DNA of 64,000 bases from Inhella crocodyli (GTDB taxonomy: Bacteria > Pseudomonadota > Gammaproteobacteria > Burkholderiales > Burkholderiaceae_C), in contig NZ_SACM01000001.1 of NCBI RefSeq assembly GCF_004004565.1, positions 682,001-746,000 of the forward strand. Direction: 5' to 3'. Within the stretch, counting starts at the first letter, position 1. Each line of letters starts with the position of its first letter. Made by a program: the position numbers and the translations under genes. A model generated the notes under the pieces. That model was not told the origin of the DNA and searched no databases. It saw only the letters and a program-made list of their open reading frames with translations. Of the stretch, positions 1-7,888 are shown one piece after another.

Positions 1-464
1 AACTCCGGCTCGGCCAGCGTGTCTTGCTCCCAGGCCAGGTAGGCGCTGAGGTTCTCGACCAAAATGGGCCGCCCAAGCCGGTCTTGCACCTGCTGAACGT
101 GTTGAGACAGGCGAAGCAGGCTGGCGTCGTCGAAAGGGATGGGCAGCAGGTCAAGCCCATGCAAGCCGGGCACCCCGGCCCGGGCGAAGCACGCGTGGTC
201 GGAGACACGAACCGGCTCCGTGCGCGCCACGAGGCCCGCCAAGCGATCCAGGTGCCAAGGGTCCAACCCAGCGGCCGACCCCAAACCCAAGCCCACACCA
301 TGCAGGCTGATCGGGTAGTGCTCCCGCGCGGCCATCAGCGTGGCCAAGGCCGCACCGCCGTCACCAAAAAAATTCTCGGAGTGCACCTCCAAGAAGGGCA
401 GCACCGGCCGGCGCTCCAGCACCTCGCGGTAATGGGGGTGGCGCCAGCCGATGCCGCAGTGCAT
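1..464 (-). CDS. bufB: MNIO-family (DUF692) bufferin-maturation enzyme BufB, C-terminus outside window
   Basis: The minus-strand reading frame starts at the ATG at 464 and is open to the window edge, giving about 154 residues of a family usually near 280. It begins M-H-C-G-I-G-W-R and carries the DUF692 landmarks EVHSENFF (about residues 25-32), [16 protein letters not shown] and ENLSAYL; the conserved E, N, D and H residues are the metal ligands and active-site residues of this TIM-barrel multinuclear non-heme iron oxygenase family. Family members convert cysteines of a precursor peptide into heterocycles such as oxazolone or thiooxazole. The start overlaps the stop of the upstream precursor gene by one base (TGATG), so the two are translationally coupled. 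A BufC (DUF2063) partner is expected just beyond the left edge but cannot be seen. The family call is firm; the substrate is inferred from the neighbouring gene. Confidence 0.9.
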   Translation of the reverse strand, partial: MHCGIGWRHPHYREVLERRPVLPFLEVHSENFFGDGGAALATLMAAREHYPISLHGVGLGLGSAAGLDPWHLDRLAGLVARTEPVRVSDHACFARAGVPGLHGLDLLPIPFDDASLLRLSQHVQQVQDRLGRPILVENLSAYLAWEQDTLAEPE

Positions 465-745
465 CACTTCTTCTTGATCTTGGCCTTGGCCTCGTCGGCC
501 GACAGGCCCTTCATCGCGGAGCACTGTCCCTTGGGCACGTACTTCCACTCGTCAGGGGCGTTGTCGACCGTCGACTGACCGGCGCAGGAGTGCGTGCCCG
601 ACAGGTTGGCGCAGTCGTTTTGACCGGCTTTGGCGATGCCGTAGCACTTCTCTTTGGCCTTGTCTTGGGCCAAAGCCGGAGAGACCGAGAGGCCGAGGGC
701 CAGGGCGGCCGAGACGGCGGCCAGAACGCGACGTTGCTGATCCAT
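464..745 (-). CDS. bufA1: Bufferin-type RiPP precursor (DUF2282), exported cysteine-containing peptide
   Basis: This 93-residue protein has a clear signal peptide (basic MDQQRR, hydrophobic residues 9-24, likely cut after A-L-A at 24-26). The mature part is small, lysine-rich and has exactly four cysteines at 34, 45, 54 and 75, set in [21 protein letters not shown] and KGQC contexts typical of DUF2282. Characterised relatives (bufferins) are periplasmic copper-binding RiPPs whose cysteines are modified by the DUF692 enzyme encoded next door. The ribosome-binding site GAAGGAG lies 5 nt before the ATG. The gene is divergent from an ECF sigma factor gene and has a SigF-like promoter motif upstream, so induction by metal or redox stress is the likely regulation. 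The metal specificity here is inferred, not shown. Confidence 0.88.
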   Translation of the reverse strand: MDQQRRVLAAVSAALALGLSVSPALAQDKAKEKCYGIAKAGQNDCANLSGTHSCAGQSTVDNAPDEWKYVPKGQCSAMKGLSADEAKAKIKKK

Positions 746-783
746 GAAAACTCCTTCGAGGTTGGTGAATGGGACGCCTGCCT

Positions 784-809
784 GTCGGCCACGGAAGGCC
801 GATCCTTAC
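784..809 (-). promoter_or_regulatory. Putative SigF-type ECF promoter of the bufferin operon
   Basis: On the minus strand GTAAGG (809-804), a 16-base spacer and CGAC (787-784) lie 38 nt upstream of the bufA1 ATG. This closely follows the GTAACC-N16-CGAA pattern I recall for Caulobacter SigF targets, whose regulon includes bufferin genes. The cognate sigma factor would be the divergent gene at 840-1400. No similar motif is present facing that sigma gene. The match is by eye. Confidence 0.55.
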
Positions 810-839
810 ACTGCCGCGCAATTCTTTTGCGTCCGCCCC

Positions 840-1400
840 ATGACCGACCTGGCCCCGGAACTCGAACGGCTGCGCCCGCAGTTGCTGAAGTTTGCCTTGC
901 TGCAGCTGCGCAATCCCACGTGGGCCGAAGACGCCGTCAGCGAGACCCTGTTGGCGGCCTTGGAAAAGCCCCAGTCGTTCGGCGGCCGCAGCCAGCTCAA
1001 GAGCTGGCTGATCGGCATCTTGAAGCACAAATTGGTGGACCAGATCCGCCGGCAGACCAAGGAGATGTCGACCAGCTCGCCCGAAGACGAGGACGAAGGC
1101 TTGGAAGACCAGCTGTTTGGCCAGGACGGCCACTGGCGTAACGCCCCCCAAGACTGGGGCAACCCGGAGCAAAGCCTGCACCAGGTTGAGTTCTTTCGGG
1201 TGCTGGAAGCCTGCGTGGAGAACCTCCCGGGTCAACAGGGACGCCTCTTCATGATGCGCGAGTGGTTGGAATTGGAGACCGACGAAATCTGTAAGCAATT
1301 GACCATCACGCCGACCAACCTGTGGGTCATGCTGCACCGCGCCCGGCTCAAGCTGCGCGAGTGCCTGGAGGTTCGATGGTTCAGCGGGAGAAGCGCATGA
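840..1400 (+). CDS. ECF-type RNA polymerase sigma factor
   Basis: A 186-residue sigma-70 family protein. Region 2 covers about residues 13-70 (LLKFALLQLRNPTWAEDAVSE, then LKSWLIGILKHKLVDQIRR, the -10 recognition part). An acidic linker (PEDEDEGLED, about 81-90) follows, then region 4 at about 117-175 ending in the helix-turn-helix ITPTNLWVMLHRARLKL. The start MTDLAPELER is preferred over an in-frame ATG at 744, which would lie at the divergent bufA1 start and add a non-homologous tail. The gene overlaps the next by 4 bases (ATGA) and that gene encodes a small HxxxCxxC protein, a standard sigma/anti-sigma pair. Its position divergent to the bufferin genes suggests it directs their transcription. 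It is not regulated by an identical upstream motif as far as I can see. Confidence 0.9.
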   Translation: MTDLAPELERLRPQLLKFALLQLRNPTWAEDAVSETLLAALEKPQSFGGRSQLKSWLIGILKHKLVDQIRRQTKEMSTSSPEDEDEGLEDQLFGQDGHWRNAPQDWGNPEQSLHQVEFFRVLEACVENLPGQQGRLFMMREWLELETDEICKQLTITPTNLWVMLHRARLKLRECLEVRWFSGRSA

Positions 1401-1609
1401 AACGCGCCTGGGGCATGCGCAGCTGCCGACAAGCATCGGCCTTGATGGTGCGCCTGCAGGCCGAGCCCTTGGGCTGGCTCGATCGCTGGGCTTTGGCTTG
1501 GCACTTGCGGCTGTGCGACGGCTGCCGCCGCTTCAATGGGCAGATGCAGTTGATGAGCGCCGCCACGCAGCGATGGCGGCAATACAGCGAGCGCGACCTG
1601 GACGAATGA
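1397..1609 (+). CDS. Small soluble zinc-finger anti-sigma factor (zf-HC2 type)
   Basis: A 70-residue protein translationally coupled to the sigma factor (the ATG overlaps its TGA). It carries one H36-x3-C40-x2-C43 motif (HLRLCDGC), the zinc-binding signature of ZAS-type anti-sigma factors, plus a lone C10. It has no transmembrane segment, unlike the membrane NrsF partner of Caulobacter SigF, so sensing is probably cytoplasmic, by metal or thiol chemistry at the zinc site. It is at the lower size limit for an anti-sigma factor. The role is inferred from motif and coupling. Confidence 0.8.
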   Translation: MKRAWGMRSCRQASALMVRLQAEPLGWLDRWALAWHLRLCDGCRRFNGQMQLMSAATQRWRQYSERDLDE

Positions 1610-1764
1610 CGCGCCGCACTCGGGAATCCTCTGAGTCGCGCGCGTGCGCTATTGCGCGTTTGACAGGCCAAGTGGCTGCCGCAAACGGCTAGCATGCCGC
1701 CATCGAAGCCGGCCCTGCCGGCATCACCCCAAGCGCTTGCCGCCCTGTCAAGGAGGACCCCGCC

Positions 1765-2076
1765 ATGATTCGACCATTCGTCTTTGCGCTCGCCCTGGGC
1801 CTGTCGCTGAGCGCCTTTGCCAGTCCCAAGGTCATCAAGAAGATCCCGCCCGAGTTCCCGCCGGAAGCCGTTCGCAAAAACATCAGCAGCGGCGAGGTGA
1901 AGGCCAAACTGACCATCGGGGCCGACGGCAAGGTGACCAACGTCGAAATCGTGGACGCCAACCCCAAACGCGTGTTCGACAAGGCCACCATCGCCGCGCT
2001 GATGGAGTGGCGTTTCGACACCGGCGGCAAGGACGAGACCTTCGAAATCAAGCTCGTGTTTCGCAACGACGAGTGA
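1765..2076 (+). CDS. Periplasmic TonB C-terminal-domain protein
   Basis: This 103-residue protein has an N-terminal signal peptide (residues 1-19, ending A-F-A-S) followed directly by a TonB C-terminal fold: PPEFPPEAVRKNISSGEVKAKLTIGADGKVTNVEIVDANP (shown here only as landmarks PPEFP, GEVKAKLTI and GKVTNV) and ALMEWRF. It lacks the membrane anchor and proline-rich spacer of a true energy transducer, so it probably does not couple to ExbBD by itself. The ribosome-binding site is AAGGAGG, 8-9 nt upstream. The last 29 bases overlap the end of the convergent waaA gene. Similar stand-alone domains are common in this group and have no established function. Confidence 0.78.
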   Translation: MIRPFVFALALGLSLSAFASPKVIKKIPPEFPPEAVRKNISSGEVKAKLTIGADGKVTNVEIVDANPKRVFDKATIAALMEWRFDTGGKDETFEIKLVFRNDE

Positions 2077-3343
2077 ACAGCGCCACCAGGACGGCCGCCA
2101 TGCGTTGGGCGGCCCCTCGGTGGTCATTCGCAAAGCCCAAGCCCGCGGCCGCCATGGCGTCGCGGGCTTTGTTGTTTTGAAGCAAGGCCTGGGCCTCTCG
2201 CACGGCAGCCCCCAAATCGCTCACCCGCGTCGCAGCGCCCGCCGCCTCGGCCAACTCGGCGGCTTGGGCAAAGTTGAAGGTGTGCGGCCCCATCAGCAAG
2301 GGACAGCCGCAAGCGGCGGCCTCGATGAGGTTTTGGCCACCCAAAGGCTCGAAGCTGCCCCCTAGCAACGCGAGGTCGGCCAGGCCGTAGTACAGCGGCA
2401 TCTCCCGCAGGCTGTCCCCCAACCACAACTCGGCCGACCGGTCCGGCCCGTCGCGCCAGCTTGAGCGCCGGCTCCAGGGACGGCCCGTGGCGGCCAGCAA
2501 GCGGGCCACCTCGTCGAAGCGCTGCGGGTGGCGGGGCACGACCAGCACGTGCCAGGGCCATGGGCCAGCAGGCAGGCTCAGGGCGTCCAAGGCCGTCAGC
2601 AGGGCCGCTTCTTCGCCCTCGCGACTCACGGCCAGCATCAGCACGGGCCGTTGGCAGGCGGCCTTCCAAGCCCGGCCCTGGGCCAGCACCTCGGGGGCCG
2701 GACTGAGGTCGAACTTCAGGTTGCCCACGGCCTGCGCCTGGGCGACGCCCATCCGACGCAGGCGCTCGGCGTCGCCCTCGGTTTGGGCCAAGGCCACGTG
2801 GATGCGTTGCGCGGCCGGCCGAAGCAGGGGCGCCAAGCGCTGCCCTCGGCGCAAGCTCCGCTCGCTGAGCCGGGCATTGGCCAACACGATGGGCAGCTGC
2901 GCCTCGGCCGCGGCGGCCTGCAAACTCGGCCAGACCTCGGTCTCCATCAGCACGCCCAAGCGCGGCTGCCAATGCCGCAGGAAGCGGCGAACCGCGCCGG
3001 GGGTGTCCAGCGGCAGCCACACCTGGGCATCGCCCTCCTGCAGCAACTCGCGGCCGGCCTCGCGCCCCGTGGCGGTGGTGTGAGTCAGCAGCAGGTGGAG
3101 GTGAGGCGCCTGCGCACGCAAGGCCGCCACCAGCGGCGCCGCGGCCCGGGTCTCGCCCAGGCTCACGGCGTGCAGCCAGAGCCAGCCGGCGCTTGCCGGA
3201 ACGCGATAGCGCCCCAATCGCTCGGGCATCGCATCGCGGTAGCCCGGCTCTTGCCGACCGCGCCACCACCATCGCGCCAGGAGCAGCGGGGTGGCCAGGC
3301 GCATGGCCCAGCCCCACAGCGCCAGCGCCAGGCGCTCGCGCAC
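2048..3343 (-). CDS. waaA: 3-deoxy-D-manno-octulosonic acid (Kdo) transferase
   Basis: A 431-residue glycosyltransferase that adds Kdo to lipid A at the inner face of the cytoplasmic membrane. The N-terminus holds a membrane-anchoring hydrophobic segment (about residues 6-28), then WLHAVSLGETRAAAPL, the acceptor-side motif of the family (catalytic E in SLGE), LLTHTTATGRE and METEVWPSL. The C-terminal GT-B half contains LLGGSFEPLGGQNLIEAAACG and GPHTFNF, the CMP-Kdo-binding region. The start codon is GTG, two bases downstream of the stop of the phosphohexomutase gene, which implies co-transcription. The 3' end runs 29 bases into the convergent TonB-like gene. Confidence 0.95.
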   Translation of the reverse strand: MRERLALALWGWAMRLATPLLLARWWWRGRQEPGYRDAMPERLGRYRVPASAGWLWLHAVSLGETRAAAPLVAALRAQAPHLHLLLTHTTATGREAGRELLQEGDAQVWLPLDTPGAVRRFLRHWQPRLGVLMETEVWPSLQAAAAEAQLPIVLANARLSERSLRRGQRLAPLLRPAAQRIHVALAQTEGDAERLRRMGVAQAQAVGNLKFDLSPAPEVLAQGRAWKAACQRPVLMLAVSREGEEAALLTALDALSLPAGPWPWHVLVVPRHPQRFDEVARLLAATGRPWSRRSSWRDGPDRSAELWLGDSLREMPLYYGLADLALLGGSFEPLGGQNLIEAAACGCPLLMGPHTFNFAQAAELAEAAGAATRVSDLGAAVREAQALLQNNKARDAMAAAGLGFANDHRGAAQRMAAVLVALFTRRCETRA

Positions 3344-3345
3344 GG

Positions 3346-4734
3346 TCAGTGCCCGGCTTGGAAGGTGATGTCGGGCTTGACGCGCTTGAGCTGCGTCAGC
3401 ACTTCGTCTTGGATGCGGTCCAGCGCCTCTTGGGTGTGGCCCTCGAAGCGCAGCACCAGCACCGGCGTGGTGTTGGAGGCGCGAACGAGGCCGAAACCGT
3501 CGGCGTACTCCACGCGCAGGCCGTCGATGGTGACCACTTCCTTGGCGTTCGGGAACTGGGCCAGCTCCAGCAGCTTGGCCACCACGGCGTGGTGCTCGCC
3601 CTCGGCGCAGGGCACGTTCAGCTCGGGCGTGTTCACGCTGTCGGGCAGGCCGTTGAGCAGCTTGCTCGGGTCCTTTTCACGGCTCAGGATCTCCAGCATG
3701 CGGGCCGCCGTGTACATGGCATCGTCGAAGCCGTACCAGCGCTCGTTGAAGAAGATGTGGCCCGACAGTTCGCCCGCAATGGGCGCGCCGGTTTCCTTCA
3801 GCTTGGCCTTGGCCAGCGAGTGACCGGTCTTCCACATCAGCGGGCGGCCGCCGTGCTTTTTGATCCACGGCGCCAGGCGCTGCGTGCACTTGACGTCGTA
3901 AATGATCTGCGCGCCCTTGTTGCGCGACAGGATGTCCTTGACCAGCACCATCAGTTGACGGTCTGGCATGATGACCTTGCCGTCCTTGGTCACGATGCCC
4001 AGCCGATCGCCGTCGCCGTCGAAGGCCAAGCCCAGTTCCGCGTCGGTGGCGTGGACGATCTTCTTCAGGTCTTCGAGGTTTTCCAGCTTGCTGGGGTCCG
4101 GGTGGTGGTTTGGGAAGTCGCCGTCCACCTTGGAGTAGATGTCGATCACCTCGCAGCCCAGCGCGCGCAAGATGGCCGGTGCCGACGCGCCGGGGATGCC
4201 GTTGCCGCTGTCGACCACGACCTTCATCGGGCGGGCCAGCTTGCAGTCGCTGACGATGCGGGCCAGGTACTCGGCCTGGATGTCCATCTTGCCCAGGCGG
4301 CCCTTGCCCTTGGCGTAGTCCTCGGCCTGGATGCGGCGCAGCAGGCCTTGGATCTGTTCGCCGAACACGGCGGCGCCGTTCAGCACCATCTTGAACCCGT
4401 TGTAGTCCTTCGGGTTGTGGCTGCCGGTGACCATGATGCAGTTGTTGGCGCCGTGCTGGCCGCGCGTGGCGGCCACGTAGTAGGTCATGGGCGTGGTGAC
4501 CATGCCGATGTCGACCACGTCGATGCCCGTGGCGCGCAGGCCCTTGGTGAGGGCCGCCACCATGGCCGGACCGCTCAGGCGCCCGTCGCGGCCCACGATC
4601 ACCGCCTTCTGACCCAAGGCCTTGGCCTCGGTACCAAAGGCGCGGCCGATGTGCTCGGCCACGGATTCGTTCAGCGTCTTGCCGACGATGCCGCGGATGT
4701 CGTAGGCCTTGAAGATGGAGGCGTCAACTTGCAT
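3346..4734 (-). CDS. Phosphomannomutase/phosphoglucomutase (AlgC/PMM-PGM type)
   Basis: A 462-residue alpha-D-phosphohexomutase. The N-terminus FKAYDIRGIVG is typical; the catalytic phosphoserine loop VTGSHNP places the serine near residue 105; the metal-binding loop DGDGDR lies mid-protein (about 242-247); the sugar-binding GELSGH loop is near 325; the phosphate-binding RASNTTP loop is close to the C-terminus (about 427). It interconverts hexose 6- and 1-phosphates for LPS and exopolysaccharide precursors, which fits its place directly before waaA. Sequence alone cannot say whether mannose or glucose is the main substrate. Confidence 0.93.
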   Translation of the reverse strand: MQVDASIFKAYDIRGIVGKTLNESVAEHIGRAFGTEAKALGQKAVIVGRDGRLSGPAMVAALTKGLRATGIDVVDIGMVTTPMTYYVAATRGQHGANNCIMVTGSHNPKDYNGFKMVLNGAAVFGEQIQGLLRRIQAEDYAKGKGRLGKMDIQAEYLARIVSDCKLARPMKVVVDSGNGIPGASAPAILRALGCEVIDIYSKVDGDFPNHHPDPSKLENLEDLKKIVHATDAELGLAFDGDGDRLGIVTKDGKVIMPDRQLMVLVKDILSRNKGAQIIYDVKCTQRLAPWIKKHGGRPLMWKTGHSLAKAKLKETGAPIAGELSGHIFFNERWYGFDDAMYTAARMLEILSREKDPSKLLNGLPDSVNTPELNVPCAEGEHHAVVAKLLELAQFPNAKEVVTIDGLRVEYADGFGLVRASNTTPVLVLRFEGHTQEALDRIQDEVLTQLKRVKPDITFQAGH

Positions 4735-4864
4735 GGTGGTGAAGGAATGGGATCGGAAGGGGCGGGATTGTAGGAAGGGGGGGTTTCTTGGCGTTTCAGC
4801 GCCCCGGCTGTCGATTCGTCGAGGTTGGTCCCGAGGGGCCCTGTCCGCTGCCTAGACTGCCAGC

Positions 4865-5983
4865 ATGACGGAATTCATTGCCACCCTGCGGCGAGCCCGC
4901 AAGGACTTTTTCAAGCTGCGCAAGCACCGTGACGTGCCGGCGTGGTCCATGTGGGTCATGACCTTCCTCGTCGCCATGGCCTGGGGAATCGGCATGCTGA
5001 CGCTGGCCGGCTTTGCGGCGAAGCGCGGCGCCTCCACGGCTTGGTGGTTGGAACAGGCCCCGCCGTTCTTGGGCACCACGCTGGTCATCGGTGCGGTGTT
5101 CCACATCGTGTTCTCCTTGATCGAGCGACTCGCGCCGCAACGCTTCATCGACTGGACAAACGGCGAGCCCGGCGTGGGCGTCAGTGCCTTCTTCGCCGTC
5201 ACGTCGATGGCCTGCGTGGCCGCGGGCCTGAGCTTGGCCTACGTCCTTCTGGGGGGCCTGCCGGGGATGGAGCGACTGGACTGGACTCCCGAGCGCAGTT
5301 GGTGGTCCGTGGTGACGGGGTCGGTGTTCTTCAGCGTGATCTGGGGGCTCTGGGCCTGGCAGGAATGGCACGAAGAGCAGCTCAAGCGCCAAACCAAGGA
5401 AGCCGAACTGCGCCTGCTGCAGGCCCAGATCGAACCGCACTTCCTGTTCAACACCCTGGCCAACGTGCGCAGCCTGATCGACTGCGACCCCAAGGAGGCC
5501 GGCGAGCTGCTGGACGCCTTCACCGACCACTTGCGCGCCAGCCTGACCACCATGCGTGCCGAATCGGTGACGCTCGACCAAGAGTTGGCCCTCGTGGGCC
5601 ACTACCTCAAGCTGATGCAACTGCGCATGTGCGAGCGCCTCAGCTTCGGCATCGACGCCGACGAGGCGGCGCGCGCCGTGAGCCTGCCACCGCTGCTGCT
5701 GCAACCGCTGGTGGAAAACGCCATCCACCATGGGCTGGAATGCCAGGTAGAGCCCGGTCACGTTGAGGTCCATGCCCGCGTGCAAGATGGCGTGCTGCGC
5801 ATCACCGTGACCGACGACGGCCTGGGCCTGGACGCGCCGAGAAACCGCAAGGGCAACGGCGTGGCCACGCAGAACATCCGCGAGCGCCTGAGCCGTCGTT
5901 ATGGCTCTCGCGCCCGACTTCACCTCGAACCCGCGCAGCCCAAGGGCACGCGCGCCCTCCTTGAACTGCCCTTGACGCCATGA
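4865..5983 (+). CDS. LytS/YehU-type sensor histidine kinase
   Basis: A 372-residue membrane kinase. About four hydrophobic segments occupy residues 25-170, with no large periplasmic domain. A coiled stretch (HEEQLKRQTKEAELRLLQAQ) leads into the His_kinase family motif QIEPHFLFNTLANV, whose histidine is the phosphorylation site (about residue 197). The ATP-binding part has LLLQPLVENAIHHGLE (N box) and DDGLGLD (G box). Its ATGA overlap with the following LytTR response regulator shows that the two form a two-component pair. The signal is unknown. Confidence 0.92.
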   Translation: MTEFIATLRRARKDFFKLRKHRDVPAWSMWVMTFLVAMAWGIGMLTLAGFAAKRGASTAWWLEQAPPFLGTTLVIGAVFHIVFSLIERLAPQRFIDWTNGEPGVGVSAFFAVTSMACVAAGLSLAYVLLGGLPGMERLDWTPERSWWSVVTGSVFFSVIWGLWAWQEWHEEQLKRQTKEAELRLLQAQIEPHFLFNTLANVRSLIDCDPKEAGELLDAFTDHLRASLTTMRAESVTLDQELALVGHYLKLMQLRMCERLSFGIDADEAARAVSLPPLLLQPLVENAIHHGLECQVEPGHVEVHARVQDGVLRITVTDDGLGLDAPRNRKGNGVATQNIRERLSRRYGSRARLHLEPAQPKGTRALLELPLTP

Positions 5984-6726
5984 CCCTGCGCGCCCTGATC
6001 GCCGACGACGAGCCCCATCTCGTTCGCCACCTGCAAACCCTGCTCGGCCAAGCCTGGCCCGAACTGACGCTGCTGCCTCCGGCACGCAACGGGCTCGAAG
6101 CGGCGGAACGCATCGCCACCGAACAGCCCGAGTTCGCCTTCCTCGACATCCAAATGCCCGGCCTCACCGGGCTTGAGGTGGCGCAAGGCATCGAAGGCCC
6201 GACGCGCGTGGTCTTCGTCACCGCGTACGACGAGTACGCCCTGCCTGCCTTCGAAGCGGCGGCGGTCGATTACCTGCTCAAGCCCTTGAAGCTGGAGCGA
6301 TTGCAAAAGACCGTGGAGCGGCTCAAAGCGCAACTCGGCAGCGAAACCGACGCTTTGCCCCAAGCCGTGGCGGCGCTCGCGCCGGCGCGCCCGGCCCAAG
6401 CCCTGCGCTTCATCCGCGCCAGCAGCGGCGACCTCATGCACCAAGTGGACGTGCAGCAGGTCGTGTACTTCCACGCCGACGAGAAGTACACCGTGGTGCA
6501 AATGGCCGACGGCACCGAACACTTGATTCGCACGCCCATCGCCGAACTCGTGGCCCAACTCGACCCCGACCAGTTTTGGCAGGTGCACCGCGCCACCATC
6601 GTCAACCTGGCGCACCTTGCCGGCACAAGGCGCGACGAGGCGTCGCGCCTGTTCGTGCGCTTCAAAGGGATGGGCCGCGAATTGCCAGTCAGCCGGGCCT
6701 ACGTGGCGCGCTTCAAGGCCATGTGA
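5980..6726 (+). CDS. LytTR-family response regulator (AlgR/LytR type)
   Basis: A 248-residue two-domain regulator. The receiver (about 1-118) has the acidic pocket IADDEP, the phospho-acceptor aspartate in FLDIQMPG (about residue 51), and the conserved VTAYDEYA and LLKPL (lysine). A short linker is followed by a LytTR DNA-binding domain (about 140-245) with VVYFHADEKYT, FWQVHRATIVNL and LPVSRAYVARFK. Such domains bind tandem imperfect direct repeats. It is coupled to the histidine kinase gene and abuts the convergent TerB-like gene with no spacer. Targets are unknown. Confidence 0.93.
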   Translation: MTLRALIADDEPHLVRHLQTLLGQAWPELTLLPPARNGLEAAERIATEQPEFAFLDIQMPGLTGLEVAQGIEGPTRVVFVTAYDEYALPAFEAAAVDYLLKPLKLERLQKTVERLKAQLGSETDALPQAVAALAPARPAQALRFIRASSGDLMHQVDVQQVVYFHADEKYTVVQMADGTEHLIRTPIAELVAQLDPDQFWQVHRATIVNLAHLAGTRRDEASRLFVRFKGMGRELPVSRAYVARFKAM

Positions 6727-7155
6727 TCACGCGGCCCTCGCCAAGGGGGTCCCCGGCATCAGCACCACCGGGTGCACCCCCCAACGCTGCGCAGCCCGCG
6801 CCAGCAGGCGGGATTCGCTGTCGCTGAGGTGTCCGTCGGCCTCCGCCACCTCGATGGCCGCCTGAAGCACCCGCTCGCGCAGGAGAGGGTCGTCCACCTC
6901 GTCCAGCACGCTGTCGAGCGTGCTGTCGTCCAGGTGGCAGGCGCGGCCCCACTGGCGGTTCTCGCTCGCCAACAGGTCCTCGCACAGCTGCTGCAGCAGC
7001 GCCTGCGCTCGGTCGGTGGGCAGGCCCAAGGCCCGGGCCATGCGGGTGGATTGCCAGGCCTCGACCTCGCGTGCATGGGCCACGCCATCGGCGATCAGGG
7101 TCAAGGCCACGAGCCGGGCGGCGGCTTCGGGGCTGTTCTTGGGGTAGGTACGCAC
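6727..7155 (-). CDS. TerB-like (tellurite resistance/DjlA N-domain) protein
   Basis: A 142-residue, all-helical cytoplasmic protein. The N-terminal half has RLVALTLIADGVAHAREVE and the C-terminal half AIEVAEADGHLSDSESRLL, the duplicated acidic ADG...E pattern of the TerB/DjlA fold, which binds metal in some members. Its start is GTG, three bases after the stop of the Bax1-I gene, so it ends an operon hpf-like/Bax1-I/TerB. TerB folds occur in stress and membrane-associated systems; the exact role here is unknown. Nothing else of a ter operon is present, so tellurite resistance should not be assumed. Confidence 0.75.
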   Translation of the reverse strand: MRTYPKNSPEAAARLVALTLIADGVAHAREVEAWQSTRMARALGLPTDRAQALLQQLCEDLLASENRQWGRACHLDDSTLDSVLDEVDDPLLRERVLQAAIEVAEADGHLSDSESRLLARAAQRWGVHPVVLMPGTPLARAA

Positions 7156-7158
7156 CGA

Positions 7159-7845
7159 TCACTCCCCAGCGCTGCTGAAGCCGAACAGGCTCAGGAGGCT
7201 CACGAACAGGTTGTAGACCGACAGAAAAAGGCCCACCGTGGCCATCACGTAGTTGGTCTCGCCACCCTGCACGATGCGGCTCGTTTCGAACAGGATCAAG
7301 CCAGCGGACAGCAAGGCCACCGCCGCCGACACCGCCAGGCTCAGCGCCGGGATCTCCAAAAAGAGCGCCGCCAGACCCGCCACGAGCGCGACGATCATGC
7401 CGATCATCAAGAAGCCGCCCATGAAGCTGAAGTCTTTGCGCGTCACCAGCACGAAGGCCGACAGGCCCAGGAAGGTCACGCCCGTGGTGCCCAAGGCCAT
7501 GGCGATGCTCGCCGCCCCCCCTGGCAAACCAGCGACCGCGTTCAGCACCGGCCCCAATGTGTAGCCCATGAAGCCGGTGAGCGCGAACACCGCCGGCAAG
7601 GCCCAGCCGCTGTTTCGCAGTTTGTGCACGACAAAGAACAGGCAGAGCGTACCAAGCAGGCTCACGATGGGGCCCGGGTGGCGCCAGTCAAAGGCCACAC
7701 CGGCCGTGGCCACGGCGGCGGCCCAGCCGAGGGTCATGGCCAGAAGCGCATAGGTGTTGCGCAGCACCCGATGCGTGGCGATGTGCGCTGCGGAGGAGCG
7801 GCGCGCCGGGGCATTCCAATTCGGGGCCAAAGTGCGATCGTTCAT
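7159..7845 (-). CDS. Bax inhibitor-1/YccA family membrane protein
   Basis: A 228-residue integral membrane protein with seven hydrophobic segments. An N-terminal cytoplasmic tail (to about residue 30) is followed by NTYALLAMTLGWAA, and the family pattern FALTGFMGYTLGPVL and GLILFETSRIVQGGE is present. The start is set at the ATG at 7845, which has AAGGAG at a good distance; a TTG further upstream has no such signal. In other bacteria members act as calcium/proton leak channels or as FtsH-linked quality-control modulators (YccA). It lies between an HPF-like and a TerB-like gene in a tight operon. Confidence 0.9.
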   Translation of the reverse strand: MNDRTLAPNWNAPARRSSAAHIATHRVLRNTYALLAMTLGWAAAVATAGVAFDWRHPGPIVSLLGTLCLFFVVHKLRNSGWALPAVFALTGFMGYTLGPVLNAVAGLPGGAASIAMALGTTGVTFLGLSAFVLVTRKDFSFMGGFLMIGMIVALVAGLAALFLEIPALSLAVSAAVALLSAGLILFETSRIVQGGETNYVMATVGLFLSVYNLFVSLLSLFGFSSAGE

Positions 7846-7888
7846 GACGGACTCCTTCGAGTTCAAGGGTTCAAGGGGCGGCTTTGGA

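Noticed and set aside
24-578. Plus-strand frame at the left edge
   Set aside because: Antisense to the DUF692 enzyme and the DUF2282 precursor, which carry the conserved motifs.
6727-7155. Tellurite-resistance gene
   Set aside because: Only a TerB-like fold is present; no terZACDE genes are nearby, so a resistance function is not supported.
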